Assembly: GCA_023511835.1 (NCBI GenBank) | Contig: JAIMAT010000006.1 | Coordinates: 1-64,000, forward strand | Origin: Bacillota bacterium | Lineage (GTDB): Bacteria > Bacillota > Sulfobacillia > JAIMAT01 | Length of the DNA: 64,000 nt | Direction: 5' to 3' | Part shown: piece after piece, positions 34,683-43,873 of the stretch | Numbering within the stretch: the stretch's first letter is position 1 | Layout of the letters: each line of letters opens with the position of its first letter | Notes under the pieces: model-generated | The model's database searches: none | The model's input: only the letters and a program-made list of their open reading frames with translations | What the model was told of the DNA's origin: nothing | Translations under genes and position numbers: made by a program

Positions 34683-34710
34683 CTAAAGACCCGGCCGACC
34701 GATGTCGATC
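34683..34710 (+). promoter_or_regulatory. Sigma-D (sigma-28)-like promoter of the chemotaxis operon
   Basis: TAAA (34683-34686), 16 bp, GTCGATCA (34703-34710), matching the flagellar sigma consensus TAAA-N15-GCCGATAA at 10 of 12 positions with one extra spacer base. It lies about 100 bp before the MCP start. Confidence 0.5.
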
Positions 34711-34812
34711 ATGACCCCGGAGGGGTCGGGCCGCGCGGCTACGCACGTCGCGGCGGCCGGCCGCGCCGCTCCGAGCGCAGCGGGGACGCGCCGGGGCGCG
34801 GGGGGAGCAGAC

Positions 34813-36309
34813 GTGTTGCGGAGACTGCTTCGCGTGGGTCTGGCGACGAAGATCCTGGGCGCCACGGCGGCCATGGTGGCGACGGTGCTGGCCGGCTCCG
34901 CCCTGGGCTACTGGGTGACGCAGCGGCTGGCGGCGGCGCAACCTGGCGCCGGCTGGGAGCGGCTGGGCACGGCTTGGTTGGCGGTGGCCGTCCTCGCTGC
35001 CGCGCTCGGCCTGGGAGGCGGCTGGCTGATCGCGCGGGAGGTGGTCGACCCCGTGCGCCGCGTCGCCCAGGCGGCGCGCCTGCTGGGCGAGGAGGGGCGC
35101 CTGGACGTCCGCGTGGCCCCGCGCCTTACCAGCTTCGACCTGGAGGTGCTCTCGTCCAGCTTCAACGCCATGGCCGACCGGCTGGCCGACGCGGTGGCGG
35201 CGCTGGGGGAGGCCTCGGAGCGGCTGGGCGCGGGCGCCGGCCAGATGGCCGAGCGGAGCCGCTCGGTAGCCGGCCTCCTGAAGAAGAGCCTGGAGGAGTT
35301 CGAGGCGGTCGGCCGAAGCGCCGCCGCCCAGGAGCGGGCGGGCGGGCAGATGGGCCAGGCACTGGGCGAGCTGCGGCTCGCCATCGAGCAGGTGGCCGCG
35401 GGAGCGACCGAACAGGCCCGGGACACGCAGGAGCTGAACGTGCTCCTCAACCGCATGGCCTCCCGTGTGGCCGGCATCCGCCAGGCCGTCGACGAGCTGG
35501 GCGGCGCCTACGGGCGCATCGCCGACGACGCCGCCCGCGGCCGCAGCGACCTGGAGTCGAGCCACGCGGGCATGGAGGCGCTGCGCGGCGCGGTCCTGGG
35601 CACCGCGGCCCGCGTGGAGGCGTTGGGCAAGGCCTCGCAGGAGATCGGGCGGATCGTCGAGAGCATCACCGAGATCGCCGACCAGACCAATCTTCTGGCG
35701 CTCAACGCGGCCATCGAGGCGGCGCGCGCCGGCGAGCACGGGCGCGGCTTCGCCGTGGTGGCCAGCGAGATCCGCCACCTGGCGGAGCGGAGCGGCGAGG
35801 CCAGCCGCGACATCGCCCGCCGGGTCGCGGCGCTGCGCGGCGAGACCGACGCGGTCGTGGCGGCCATGCGCGCCTCGAGTGAGCAGGTCAACCGCGGTTC
35901 GGCCGAGATCGAGCAGACGCTGGAGACGCTGGCCGGCATCTTCGAGCAGGTCCGCCGCGTGAAGGAGCCCATCGACGCCATCGCCGGCGCCGCGCAGGGC
36001 GCGGACGGCGACGCCCAGCAGGCCGTCCGCGCCATGGAGGGCGTGGCCGGGGTGGCGGAAGAGAACGCCGCCTCCGCCGAGCACATGGCCGCCTCCAGCC
36101 GCCGGGTCGAGCAAGCGGTGGAGGAGAACGGGCGTCTGGTGGCCGAGACCGTCCGGCGGCTGGAGGGGATGCGCGAGCTGCTGGAGAGGGCCGGCGGCGC
36201 GGTGGCCGAGGCGAGCGAGATGGCCGGCCAGATGGAGGAGCTGGCTCGCGGACTGGCGCGCATGGTCCGCCGCTACCGGGCGGGCGGGGGAAGGGAGGAG
36301 GTCGCATGA
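34813..36309 (+). CDS. Methyl-accepting chemotaxis protein without a periplasmic sensor domain
   Basis: A 498-residue chemoreceptor. Two transmembrane helices (about residues 14-34 and 54-76) are separated by under 20 residues, so there is no extracellular ligand domain. HAMP follows (about 77-130), then a long coiled coil with the conserved tip [34 protein letters not shown] at 34813 is chosen because GGGGGAG lies 6 nt upstream and it falls after the sigma-D-like promoter; an ATG at 34702 lies inside that promoter. Ends with the ATGA overlap into cheW. May sense membrane state or a cytoplasmic signal. Confidence 0.9.
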   Translation: MLRRLLRVGLATKILGATAAMVATVLAGSALGYWVTQRLAAAQPGAGWERLGTAWLAVAVLAAALGLGGGWLIAREVVDPVRRVAQAARLLGEEGRLDVRVAPRLTSFDLEVLSSSFNAMADRLADAVAALGEASERLGAGAGQMAERSRSVAGLLKKSLEEFEAVGRSAAAQERAGGQMGQALGELRLAIEQVAAGATEQARDTQELNVLLNRMASRVAGIRQAVDELGGAYGRIADDAARGRSDLESSHAGMEALRGAVLGTAARVEALGKASQEIGRIVESITEIADQTNLLALNAAIEAARAGEHGRGFAVVASEIRHLAERSGEASRDIARRVAALRGETDAVVAAMRASSEQVNRGSAEIEQTLETLAGIFEQVRRVKEPIDAIAGAAQGADGDAQQAVRAMEGVAGVAEENAASAEHMAASSRRVEQAVEENGRLVAETVRRLEGMRELLERAGGAVAEASEMAGQMEELARGLARMVRRYRAGGGREEVA

Positions 36310-36815
36310 GCGTGCCGCTGGACGGGAGCGGCCACAGCACCGCGGAGGAGGCCGCCGCCGAGCAGGTGGTGGTGCTGGAGCTGGACGGACAGGCCTACGG
36401 CGCGGCCATCGGGTCGGTCCGCGAGGTGCTGGCCTTCCAGCCGGTCACCCGCGTGCCGCAGGCGCCGGCCTTCGTCCTGGGCGTCATCAACCTGCGCGGG
36501 CGGATCATCCCGGTGATCGACCTGCGGCGTCGTTTGGGCCTGCCGGCGGCCGAGCCGGGTCCCCTCTCGCGGATCGTGGTGGTGGAGGACGGTGAGGAGC
36601 TGGTCGGGATGCTGGTCGACGGGGTGAGCGAGGTGCTGGATGTCCCGCTCGCCCTGGTGGAACCTCCCGGGGAACTGGTGCGCGGCGAGGGAGTCTCCTT
36701 CCTGCGCGGCGTGGCGCGTCTGGAGGAGCGGCTGGTCATCCTGCTGGCGCTGGAGCGGGTGCTGGATGCCGAGGAGAAGTCGGCGGCGGCCCGCGCGGCG
36801 CACGCGGGGGCGTGA
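36306..36815 (+). CDS. cheW: Chemotaxis coupling protein CheW
   Basis: A 169-residue CheW scaffold joining receptors to CheA. Visible: [66 protein letters not shown]. About 20 extra residues at the N-terminus. Overlaps the MCP gene by 4 bp. Confidence 0.95.
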   Translation: MSVPLDGSGHSTAEEAAAEQVVVLELDGQAYGAAIGSVREVLAFQPVTRVPQAPAFVLGVINLRGRIIPVIDLRRRLGLPAAEPGPLSRIVVVEDGEELVGMLVDGVSEVLDVPLALVEPPGELVRGEGVSFLRGVARLEERLVILLALERVLDAEEKSAAARAAHAGA

Positions 36816-36818
36816 GCG

Positions 36819-38678
36819 GTGTCCGGCCACACCCCTTCCCTGGCGGGGTTGAGCGAGGAGGAGAGCCGGCTCTTCCTGCAGGAGGCCGAGGAGCTCCTGG
36901 AGACCCTGGAGGAAGGGCTGGTCGGCCTGGACGGGGCCGCCGGCGCCGAGGAGGTCCACCGTCTCTTCCGCGCCGCCCACACGCTGAAGGGTAACGCCGG
37001 CGCGGCCGGCCTGGAGGAGGTGGCCCGCCGCGCCCACGCGCTGGAGAGCGCGCTGGAGCCGCTCCGACAGGGGGCGCCTCCACCCGGCCGGGAGGAGGTC
37101 GACCGCATGCTGGCCGAGGTGGACGCCATGCGGGCCGAGCTCCGCCGCGCCTCGGGCGACGGGGCCGCGGACGGGAGGGAGGAGGGCGGGGAGGAGGAGA
37201 GCGAGGTCGAGGTCCGCTTCGCCGACGGGTGTCCCTTCCTCTCGGTCCGTTCCTACCAGGTGCTCCAGGCGGTGCGCGACGCGGGCGGCGAGGTGCTGGC
37301 CTCCGAGCCCGACGAGGCGGCCATCGAGGCGGGAGAGGAGTTCCAGCACCTGCGGCTGCGCTTCCTCGGCCCGGCGGAGGAAGTGTTGCGCGAGATTCGG
37401 GCGGTGCCCGACGTGGCCTCCGTCCGGCTTCTGGAGCGGCAACCGCCCGCCCGCGGCACGCGCCCGCCGGCGGGCGGCGCGCCGGCTCTCGCCGGCGGGC
37501 AGGCGGAGAGCCTGCGCGTCGAGGTCCGCCTGCTGGACCACCTGATGAACCTCATCGGCGAGCTGGTCGTCGACCGGAACCGCCTGGACGAGGCCGCCCG
37601 GCGGCTGACCGCCGCGGGGGACGGCGCCACCCTGGACGAGGTGGTCGAGCATCTGGCGCGGCTGAGCGAGGAGCTGCAGGAGACGGTGACGCGCGCGCGC
37701 ATGCAGCCGCTCTCCTCGCTCTTCCGCCGCTTCCCGCGGCTGATGCGCGAGCTCGAGTCGAGCACGGGCAAGCTCTTCGACTTCGTGGTGGAGGGCGAAT
37801 CGACGGAGCTCGACCGCTCGCTGGCGACGCTCGTCGCCGATCCCCTCGTCCACCTGCTGCGGAACGCCGTCGACCACGGCGTCGAGCCGCCCGAGGAGCG
37901 GCGCCGGGCGGGCAAGCCGGAGCGGGCGCGCATCGAGCTGCGGGCCTGGCGGGAGGAGAACACCATCCGCATCGCCGTCGCCGACGACGGCGCGGGCATC
38001 GATCCCGAGGCACTGCGCCGGCGCGCGGTGGAGAAGGGCTTCCTGAGCGCGGAAGAGGCTGCCCGCCTGGGCGACCGCGAGGCCGTGGAGCTGATCTTCC
38101 AGCCCGGCTTCTCCACCAGCCGCCAGGTGACGGAGATCTCCGGGCGCGGCGTCGGCATGGACGTGGTGCGCCGGAACGTGGAGCGGGTGGGCGGCCAGGT
38201 GGAGGTGGAGTCGCAGCCCGGCCGCGGGACGCGCTTCATCCTGGACCTGCCGCTGACGGTGGCCATCCTGCGCGTGCTGCTGGTGGAGGCGGGAGGCATC
38301 CCGCTCGCCGTCCCGCTGGCGGCCATCGACGAGGTGGTGGATCTGCGACCGGAGCGGGTGGAGCGCGTCGGCGGCCAGCCGGTGCTCCGCTGGCGCGAGC
38401 ATGTCCTCGGGCTCACCTCGCTGGGCGCCGCGCTGGAGGGCCGCCGCAGCTGGGAGCCCGCGCCGGGCGAGAAGGGCCTCGTCGTCCGCCACCAGGGGCG
38501 GCGCCAGGTCTGGGCGGTGGAGCGGCTCCTGGGCGACCAGGAGGTGGTGGTCAAGGCGCTGGGGCGCTGGCTGGACGAGGTGCGAGGTCTGGCCGGGGCG
38601 GCCGTGCTGGGCGACGGGCGGGTCGCGCTGGTGCTGGACGTGGGCGGCGTCATGTTGGCCGCGCGGGTGGAGGGGTGA
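36819..38678 (+). CDS. cheA: Chemotaxis histidine kinase CheA
   Basis: A 619-residue kinase: HPt domain with phosphorylated His54 (RAAHTLKGNAG), a P2-like region (about 127-208), dimerisation helices (LLDHLMNLIGELVVDRNRL), HATPase domain (LRNAVDHGVE, ADDGAGID, GFSTS, GRGVGMDVV) and a C-terminal CheW-like domain. Phosphorylates CheY and CheB encoded downstream. GTG start 3 bp after cheW. Confidence 0.96.
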   Translation: MSGHTPSLAGLSEEESRLFLQEAEELLETLEEGLVGLDGAAGAEEVHRLFRAAHTLKGNAGAAGLEEVARRAHALESALEPLRQGAPPPGREEVDRMLAEVDAMRAELRRASGDGAADGREEGGEEESEVEVRFADGCPFLSVRSYQVLQAVRDAGGEVLASEPDEAAIEAGEEFQHLRLRFLGPAEEVLREIRAVPDVASVRLLERQPPARGTRPPAGGAPALAGGQAESLRVEVRLLDHLMNLIGELVVDRNRLDEAARRLTAAGDGATLDEVVEHLARLSEELQETVTRARMQPLSSLFRRFPRLMRELESSTGKLFDFVVEGESTELDRSLATLVADPLVHLLRNAVDHGVEPPEERRRAGKPERARIELRAWREENTIRIAVADDGAGIDPEALRRRAVEKGFLSAEEAARLGDREAVELIFQPGFSTSRQVTEISGRGVGMDVVRRNVERVGGQVEVESQPGRGTRFILDLPLTVAILRVLLVEAGGIPLAVPLAAIDEVVDLRPERVERVGGQPVLRWREHVLGLTSLGAALEGRRSWEPAPGEKGLVVRHQGRRQVWAVERLLGDQEVVVKALGRWLDEVRGLAGAAVLGDGRVALVLDVGGVMLAARVEG

Positions 38679-38680
38679 GC

Positions 38681-39253
38681 ATGGGCATCGACGAGCTGGC
38701 CCGCGCCGTCGACGAGGGGCTGCGGCAGGCCGGGCAGGCGCTCTCCGCCATGCTCGGCCAGCCGGTGGAGTGCCGCCCGGAGGCGGTGCGGCGCGTGGGT
38801 GGACGTGAGCTGGAAGCGCTGATGGCGGGCCTGGAGGAGCCCGTGGAGGCGGTCTGCATCGACGTCCAGGGCGGCCTGGGCGGGACGGCCCTCCTGGCCT
38901 TCACGGCCGACTCCAGCCGCGAGCTGGTGGGGGCGCTGACGGGCGAGGCGCCGGAGGGCGATCTGGGCGAGATGGGGCGTTCGGTGCTGGCGGAGGTGGG
39001 CAACGTGACCGTCACGTCCTTCCTCAACGTGCTGGGCGAGAGGACGGGGAGCGTCACCGCGCCGTCGGTGCCGGAGGTGCTGGAGGCGCCGCTGGCGGCC
39101 GTGCTGGAGCGGGCGGCGGGTTCCCTCGGGGGCGGCGGGCAGGGTTCGCCCTGGCTCCTCTGCCGGGCGCGCTTCGAGGCCGCCGGCCGGCGCGTGCTGG
39201 CGCAGCTGGCCTACCTGCCGCAGCCGGCCCGCGTGGAGGGGGAGCCCGCATGA
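38681..39253 (+). CDS. cheC: CheC-family chemotaxis phosphatase
   Basis: A 190-residue CheC/CheX/FliY-type protein. The second phosphatase helix is clear (SVLAEVGNVTVTSFLNVLGE with the Glu and Asn pair). The first (DEGLRQAGQALSAMLG) lacks the usual Asn. It would dephosphorylate CheY-P. ATG at 38681 has GGAGGGG about 5 nt upstream; no cheD follows, although CheC often works with CheD. Confidence 0.85.
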   Translation: MGIDELARAVDEGLRQAGQALSAMLGQPVECRPEAVRRVGGRELEALMAGLEEPVEAVCIDVQGGLGGTALLAFTADSSRELVGALTGEAPEGDLGEMGRSVLAEVGNVTVTSFLNVLGERTGSVTAPSVPEVLEAPLAAVLERAAGSLGGGGQGSPWLLCRARFEAAGRRVLAQLAYLPQPARVEGEPA

Positions 39254-39612
39254 GCCGGGTGCTCGTCGTCGACGACTCGCAGTTCGTGCGCATGCGCACG
39301 GCCAAACTCCTGCGCGAACACGGCCACGAGGTGCTGGAGGCCGGCAACGGGCGCGAGGCGGTGGAGCTCTACGGGCGCGAGCGGCCGGACCTGGTCCTCC
39401 TCGACATCACCATGCCGGAGATGGACGGGCTGACGGCCCTGCGCGAGATCCTGGCCGCCGACGCGGGGGCGCGGGTGGTGATGTGCACGGCGCTGGCCCA
39501 GAAGGCGACGGTGCTGGAGGCCATCAAGGCCGGCGCCAAGGACTTCCTGGTCAAGCCCTTCGAGCCCGAGCGCGTCCTCCAGTCGGTGGAACGCTGGGGG
39601 AGCCCCCGGTGA
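39250..39612 (+). CDS. cheY: Chemotaxis response regulator CheY
   Basis: A 120-residue single receiver domain: acidic pocket Asp8-Asp9, phosphoacceptor Asp52 (LLDITMPEMDG), Thr/Ala switch in MCTALAQKA, Lys in FLVKPFEPER. Overlaps cheC (ATGA) and cheB (GTGA). Output would be the flagellar switch, whose genes are not in this window. Confidence 0.96.
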   Translation: MSRVLVVDDSQFVRMRTAKLLREHGHEVLEAGNGREAVELYGRERPDLVLLDITMPEMDGLTALREILAADAGARVVMCTALAQKATVLEAIKAGAKDFLVKPFEPERVLQSVERWGSPR

Positions 39613-40718
39613 GCGCCGGGGCGGGGGGCCCGGGGCCGGGGCCGTCCGCGGCGGCCGGGGCACGCCCGGGGAGCCGCCCGGTCCGCCTGATCCTCGTCGA
39701 CGACTCGCGCTTCTTCCGCGCCCGGGTGCGGCGGGCGCTGGAGGCGACGGGCCGCATCCAGGTGGTGGCGGAGGCCGGAGACGGCGACGAGGCGCTGGAG
39801 CGGGCGGCGGACACGCCCGCCGACGTCCTCACGCTGGACATCGAGATGCCGCGCGTGGACGGCCTGACGGCCCTGGGGCGGATCATGCGCGAGCACCCGC
39901 TGCCCGTGGTGATGCTCTCCAGCCGGACGCGCATCGGCGCCGAGGCGACGGTAGAGGCGCTCCGCCTGGGCGCCATCGACTTCGTGCCCAAGCCCGACGG
40001 CCTGGAGCCCGACGGCTTCCGCGGCATGGTGGAGCAGCTGAGCCGGCGCGTCCTCCTGGCGGCCACCGCGGGCCTGGGCCGCTCCGGCCTGCGGCGGGCC
40101 GCCGCCCCGCCGGCGCCGCCGGCCCGCCGCCTGCCCGCGGGCGGCCCGGCCGAGCGGCTGGTGGTGATCGGCTCCTCCACCGGCGGCCCGCAGGCGCTCT
40201 ACCGGCTGATGCCGCGCTGGCCGGCCGAGCTGGACGCCGGCCTGATCCTTGTCCAGCACATGCCGCCCGGCTTCACACACTCGCTGGCGGAGGGGCTGGA
40301 CCGGGTGGCGCCCGTCGGCGTCCACGAGGCGGAGGAAGGCGAGACCGTGCGCGCCCGCCAGGCGCTGGTGGCGCCGGCCGGGCGCCATCTCCGCCTCTCG
40401 CCCGCGCGCCGGGTGCGCCTGGACGACGACCCGCCGCAGCACGGGGTCCGCCCCAGCGTCGACCCCACGCTGGAGAGCGCTGCGGCCGTCTGGGGTCCCC
40501 GGCTGGTGGCCGTCATCCTGACCGGCATGGGCTCCGACGGCACGCGCGGGGCGGCGGCGGTCCGCGCCGCGGGCGGCCACGTCATCGCCCAGTCCGAGGC
40601 CAGCTGCGTCGTCTACGGCATGCCGCGCTCGGTGGTGATGGCCGGCCTGGCGAACCGGGTGGTCGACCTGGAGGCGATCCCGCAGGCGCTGGCGCAGGTG
40701 CTGGGGGAGAGGCCGTGA
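39609..40718 (+). CDS. cheB: Protein-glutamate methylesterase CheB
   Basis: A 369-residue receptor methylesterase/deamidase: receiver domain (LILVDDSRFFRARVRRAL, LTLDIEMPRVDG), an Ala/Pro linker and a catalytic domain with Ser in IGSSTGGPQAL, His in VQHMPPGFT and Asp in TGMGSDGTRG. The GTG at 39609 leaves a Gly/Ala/Pro-rich 20-residue lead. Overlaps cheY and cheR by 4 bp. Confidence 0.96.
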   Translation: MSAGAGGPGPGPSAAAGARPGSRPVRLILVDDSRFFRARVRRALEATGRIQVVAEAGDGDEALERAADTPADVLTLDIEMPRVDGLTALGRIMREHPLPVVMLSSRTRIGAEATVEALRLGAIDFVPKPDGLEPDGFRGMVEQLSRRVLLAATAGLGRSGLRRAAAPPAPPARRLPAGGPAERLVVIGSSTGGPQALYRLMPRWPAELDAGLILVQHMPPGFTHSLAEGLDRVAPVGVHEAEEGETVRARQALVAPAGRHLRLSPARRVRLDDDPPQHGVRPSVDPTLESAAAVWGPRLVAVILTGMGSDGTRGAAAVRAAGGHVIAQSEASCVVYGMPRSVVMAGLANRVVDLEAIPQALAQVLGERP

Positions 40719-41578
40719 GCGGCCGCAGGGAGACGGAGGGGATCCGCGAAGGCGAGGCCGCCTTCAGCGAGGTCGAGTGGCGCGGCTTCCTGGCGGCCTA
40801 CCGCCGCCTGACCGGCCAGGACTTGGCCGCCTACCGGCGCGAGCAGCTGGAGAGGCGGCTGCGCGGCGCCGTGGCGCGGCTGGGGGGCGGGGATCTGGCT
40901 GGCCTCGTGGCGCGCATGGAGCGCGAGGAAGCGGTCCTCCGCCAGGTGGTCAGCTTCCTGACCATCCACGTCTCGGGCTTCTTCCGCAATCCGGAACAGT
41001 TCGAGCGCCTCCGCCGACACTGGATCCCGCGCGTGCGCGGGCAGGGGCAGGTGAGCGTCTGGTCGGCCGGCTGCGCCAGCGGACCGGAGCCGTACTCGCT
41101 GGCCATCCTCCTGGCCGAGGCCGGCCTGCTGGAGCGGAGCCGGATCCTGGCCACCGACGTTGACGACGTCGCCCTCGCCCGGGCCCGGGCCGGCGAGTAC
41201 GCCGAGGAGGAGCTGGCGGGGCTGGACGCGCGGCGCAGGGCCGCCTGGCTGGAGCGGCTGCCTTCGGGCCTCCACCGCCTGCGCGGCGAGCTGCGCCGGG
41301 CCGTCCGCGTCGAGCGGCACGACCTGCTGACCGACCCGCCGCCGGGCCGCTTCGACTTGGTCCTCTGCCGGAACGTGCTCATCTACTTCACGCCGGAGGG
41401 GAAGGAGCGCGCGCTGGGCGGCCTGGCGGAGGCGCTCCGGCCGGGGGGCTGGCTGCTGCTGGGGAGCACGGAGAGCCTCTACGATCCGGGGCGCTTCGGG
41501 CTCCGGCCGGTCGGCCCCTTCCTGTACGAGGCGGGCGAGACTAAGCTGGGGCTGGACCCGAGAGGGGAGCGGATCTGA
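40715..41578 (+). CDS. cheR: Chemotaxis protein methyltransferase CheR
   Basis: A 287-residue SAM-dependent enzyme that methylates receptor glutamates. Visible: LTIHVSGFFRNPEQF, WSAGCASGPEPYSLAILL, ILATDVDDVALARARAGEY, LVLCRNVLIYFTPEGK and LLLGSTESL. GTG start overlapping cheB; the last core chemotaxis gene. Confidence 0.96.
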   Translation: MSGRRETEGIREGEAAFSEVEWRGFLAAYRRLTGQDLAAYRREQLERRLRGAVARLGGGDLAGLVARMEREEAVLRQVVSFLTIHVSGFFRNPEQFERLRRHWIPRVRGQGQVSVWSAGCASGPEPYSLAILLAEAGLLERSRILATDVDDVALARARAGEYAEEELAGLDARRRAAWLERLPSGLHRLRGELRRAVRVERHDLLTDPPPGRFDLVLCRNVLIYFTPEGKERALGGLAEALRPGGWLLLGSTESLYDPGRFGLRPVGPFLYEAGETKLGLDPRGERI

Positions 41579-41593
41579 CTGCTGCGTCTGCCC

Positions 41594-42628
41594 GTGGAAC
41601 AGGTGGAGGCTCCGGTGACGCTGCGCGAGCCCGTCTACGACGCCAAGGGCCGGCTGCTGGCGGCGCGCGGCGCCGCGCTGGACCGGGCGGGGGCGGAGCG
41701 GCTGCGGGAGCGCGGCGTCCGCCACGTCTACGTGGAGGCCGCCGGCTTGGAGGACGTCCAGCCCTACGTCCCGCTCAGCCTCAAGCTGCAGCAGCAGGTG
41801 CTGGACTGGGCAGAGGAGGCCTGGCAGGCGGTGCTGGCAGGCCCGCGCCCGCTCCCGCCCGAGCCGGCTCCCTCCCTGGCGGCGGCCGTCGTGGAGGAGC
41901 TGGCCGCCGCGCCGCGGGGCATCGCCCTGCCCGAGCCGGACGTGGCCGCCCCCTGGTACGCGCGCCGGGCGCTCCACGCGGCGGTGGGGGTGGCGGTGCT
42001 GGCCCTGGGCCGGCTGGGCGCCCGGGCCCGCGACGACCTGGTGCTGGCCGCCCTCCTCCACGACGCCGGTCTGGCGCTCCATCCGGTGGACGACCCGCGC
42101 CACGTGGAGGCCGCGCTGGCCCTGATGGAGCCGCCGCTGGCCTGGCCCGCCCGCGCCCGCGCGGCGGTCGCCCAGCACCACGAGCGCTACGACGGCTCCG
42201 GCTTCCCGCGCGGGCTGCGGGGGGAGGCCATCGACCCGGGCGCGCGCATCCTGGCGGTGATCGACACCTATATCGACCGCATCCACCCGGCCGAGGGGGA
42301 GGGGATGCCGCCCCACGAGGCGGTGGAGTACGTGCTGGCGGCGGCCGGCTACGACCTGGACATGGAGGTGGCGGCGGCCTTCGCCGACCTGGTCGTCCCC
42401 TACCCGGAAGGAAGCCTGGTCCGCCTGGGCGACGGCCGCCCCTGCGTGGTGGTGCGCGCGCCGCAGGGGGTGCGCGCGCGCCCGGTGGTGCGCGAGATCC
42501 GCTGGCGCGAGGGCCGCTGGGAGGGGCTGCCAGAGCGGACGATGGACCTGAGCGAGGCGGAGCATCGCACGTTGCTCATCGCCGGCCCCGTCTCGCGGGG
42601 CGGCGCGGGAGAGGGGCAGCCGGCGTGA
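41594..42628 (+). CDS. Degenerate HD-GYP domain protein in the chemotaxis operon
   Basis: A 344-residue protein with an N-terminal region like those before HD-GYP domains (REPVYDAKGRLLAARGAAL) and an HD-GYP core: LAALLHDAGLALH, VAQHHERYDGSGFPRGLRGEAIDPGARILAVIDTY. HD-GYP enzymes hydrolyse cyclic di-GMP. Here the Lys after HD is replaced by Leu, GYP reads GFP, and a segment of the domain is shortened, so activity is uncertain. A beta-rich C-terminal region (RPCVVVRAPQGVRA) follows. It lies 15 bp after cheR and overlaps the next gene, tying it to motility control. Confidence 0.8.
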   Translation: MEQVEAPVTLREPVYDAKGRLLAARGAALDRAGAERLRERGVRHVYVEAAGLEDVQPYVPLSLKLQQQVLDWAEEAWQAVLAGPRPLPPEPAPSLAAAVVEELAAAPRGIALPEPDVAAPWYARRALHAAVGVAVLALGRLGARARDDLVLAALLHDAGLALHPVDDPRHVEAALALMEPPLAWPARARAAVAQHHERYDGSGFPRGLRGEAIDPGARILAVIDTYIDRIHPAEGEGMPPHEAVEYVLAAAGYDLDMEVAAAFADLVVPYPEGSLVRLGDGRPCVVVRAPQGVRARPVVREIRWREGRWEGLPERTMDLSEAEHRTLLIAGPVSRGGAGEGQPA

Positions 42629-43830
42629 GTCGCGACGGCGAGGCGCTCCGCGCCCGCCCGCTGGTGCGCGTCTCCACCTCCGCCGCGCGGGCGTTGCGGG
42701 AGGGGCGGGCCTGGGTCTACCGCGACGAGGTGCTGGAGGCGGAGGCGGGAGCCGCGCCCGGCCAGGTGGTCCGGCTCCGCTCGCAGCGCGGCCGCGACCT
42801 GGGATGCGGCTTCTTCAACCCGCGCTCGCAGCTGGCGGTCCGCCTGCTGGACCCGGACCCGTGGGCGCGCATCGACGCCGCCTGGTTCCGGCGGCGCCTG
42901 GAGGCCGCCTGGCGGTACCGGCGCGAGAGGCTGCCGGAGGCCGACGCCTGCCGCCTGGTCTTCGCCGAGGCCGACGGCCTTCCCGGCCTGATCGTCGACC
43001 GCTATGGGCCGGTGGTGGTGGTGGGCTTCCTGGCGGCGGGGCTGGAGCCCTTCCGGGAGGCGATCCTCGACCAGCTGGAGGAGATGCTGGCGCCGGAGGC
43101 GGTGGTGGAGCGGGAGGAGGCGGCGATCCGCCGGCGCGAGGGGCTGCCCTCCCGCTCGGGCGTGCTGCGCGGGCGGCTGCCGGAGGCGATCCGGATCCGC
43201 GAGGGGTCGCTCCGCTTCCTCGTGGACGTGCTGGGTGGACAGAAGACGGGCTGGTTCCTCGACCAGCGCGAGAACCGGCTGCGCGTGGCCGCCCTGGCCG
43301 CCGGGCGGCGGGTGCTGGACATGTTCACGCACACCGGCGGCTTCGCCCTGCAGGCGGCGGCCGGGGGCGCAGAGCAGGTGGAGGCCTGGGACAGCTCGGG
43401 CCCCGCCCTCGAGCTGGCCCGGGCCAACGCCGAGGAGAACGGGTTGGGGGAGCGGGTCCGCTTCCTGGAGGGGGACGCCTTCGCGGTCCTGCGGGAGAAG
43501 GTGGCCTCCGGCGCCCGCTACGACCTGGTGGTGCTCGACCCGCCGGCCTTCGCGCGCAGGACGGCCGACCTGGACGGCGCCTACCGGGGGTACAAGGAGA
43601 TCAACCTCCAGGCCATGCGGCTCCTGGCGGCGGGCGGCCTCCTGGTCAGCTGCAGCTGCTCGCAACCGGTGCGCGCCGAGATGTTCGAGCAGATGCTGGT
43701 CGACGCGGCCGCCGACGCGGGTGCCTCCTTCCGCCTGCTGGAGCGGCGCGGGGCCTCCCCGGATCATCCGGTCCGGCTCGGGCACCCCGCCTCCGACTAC
43801 CTCAAGTGCTTCGTGCTGGAGAGGTTGTGA
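42625..43830 (+). CDS. rlmI: Class I SAM-dependent rRNA large subunit methyltransferase, RlmI-like
   Basis: A 401-residue methyltransferase: N-terminal PUA domain (about 1-80), a central EEHEE-like domain with FAEADGLPGLIVDRYG, and a Rossmann methyltransferase domain with VLDMFTHTGGFALQAAA, VVLDPPAFARR and SCSCSQPV. RlmI makes 5-methylcytosine 1962 in 23S rRNA; the same function here is inferred. GTG start overlapping the HD-GYP gene by 4 bp. Confidence 0.9.
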   Translation: MSRDGEALRARPLVRVSTSAARALREGRAWVYRDEVLEAEAGAAPGQVVRLRSQRGRDLGCGFFNPRSQLAVRLLDPDPWARIDAAWFRRRLEAAWRYRRERLPEADACRLVFAEADGLPGLIVDRYGPVVVVGFLAAGLEPFREAILDQLEEMLAPEAVVEREEAAIRRREGLPSRSGVLRGRLPEAIRIREGSLRFLVDVLGGQKTGWFLDQRENRLRVAALAAGRRVLDMFTHTGGFALQAAAGGAEQVEAWDSSGPALELARANAEENGLGERVRFLEGDAFAVLREKVASGARYDLVVLDPPAFARRTADLDGAYRGYKEINLQAMRLLAAGGLLVSCSCSQPVRAEMFEQMLVDAAADAGASFRLLERRGASPDHPVRLGHPASDYLKCFVLERL

Positions 43831-43873
43831 GGGAGACCGCGGGACGGGCGGCGGCCCGCCCGGGCGAGGGGAG

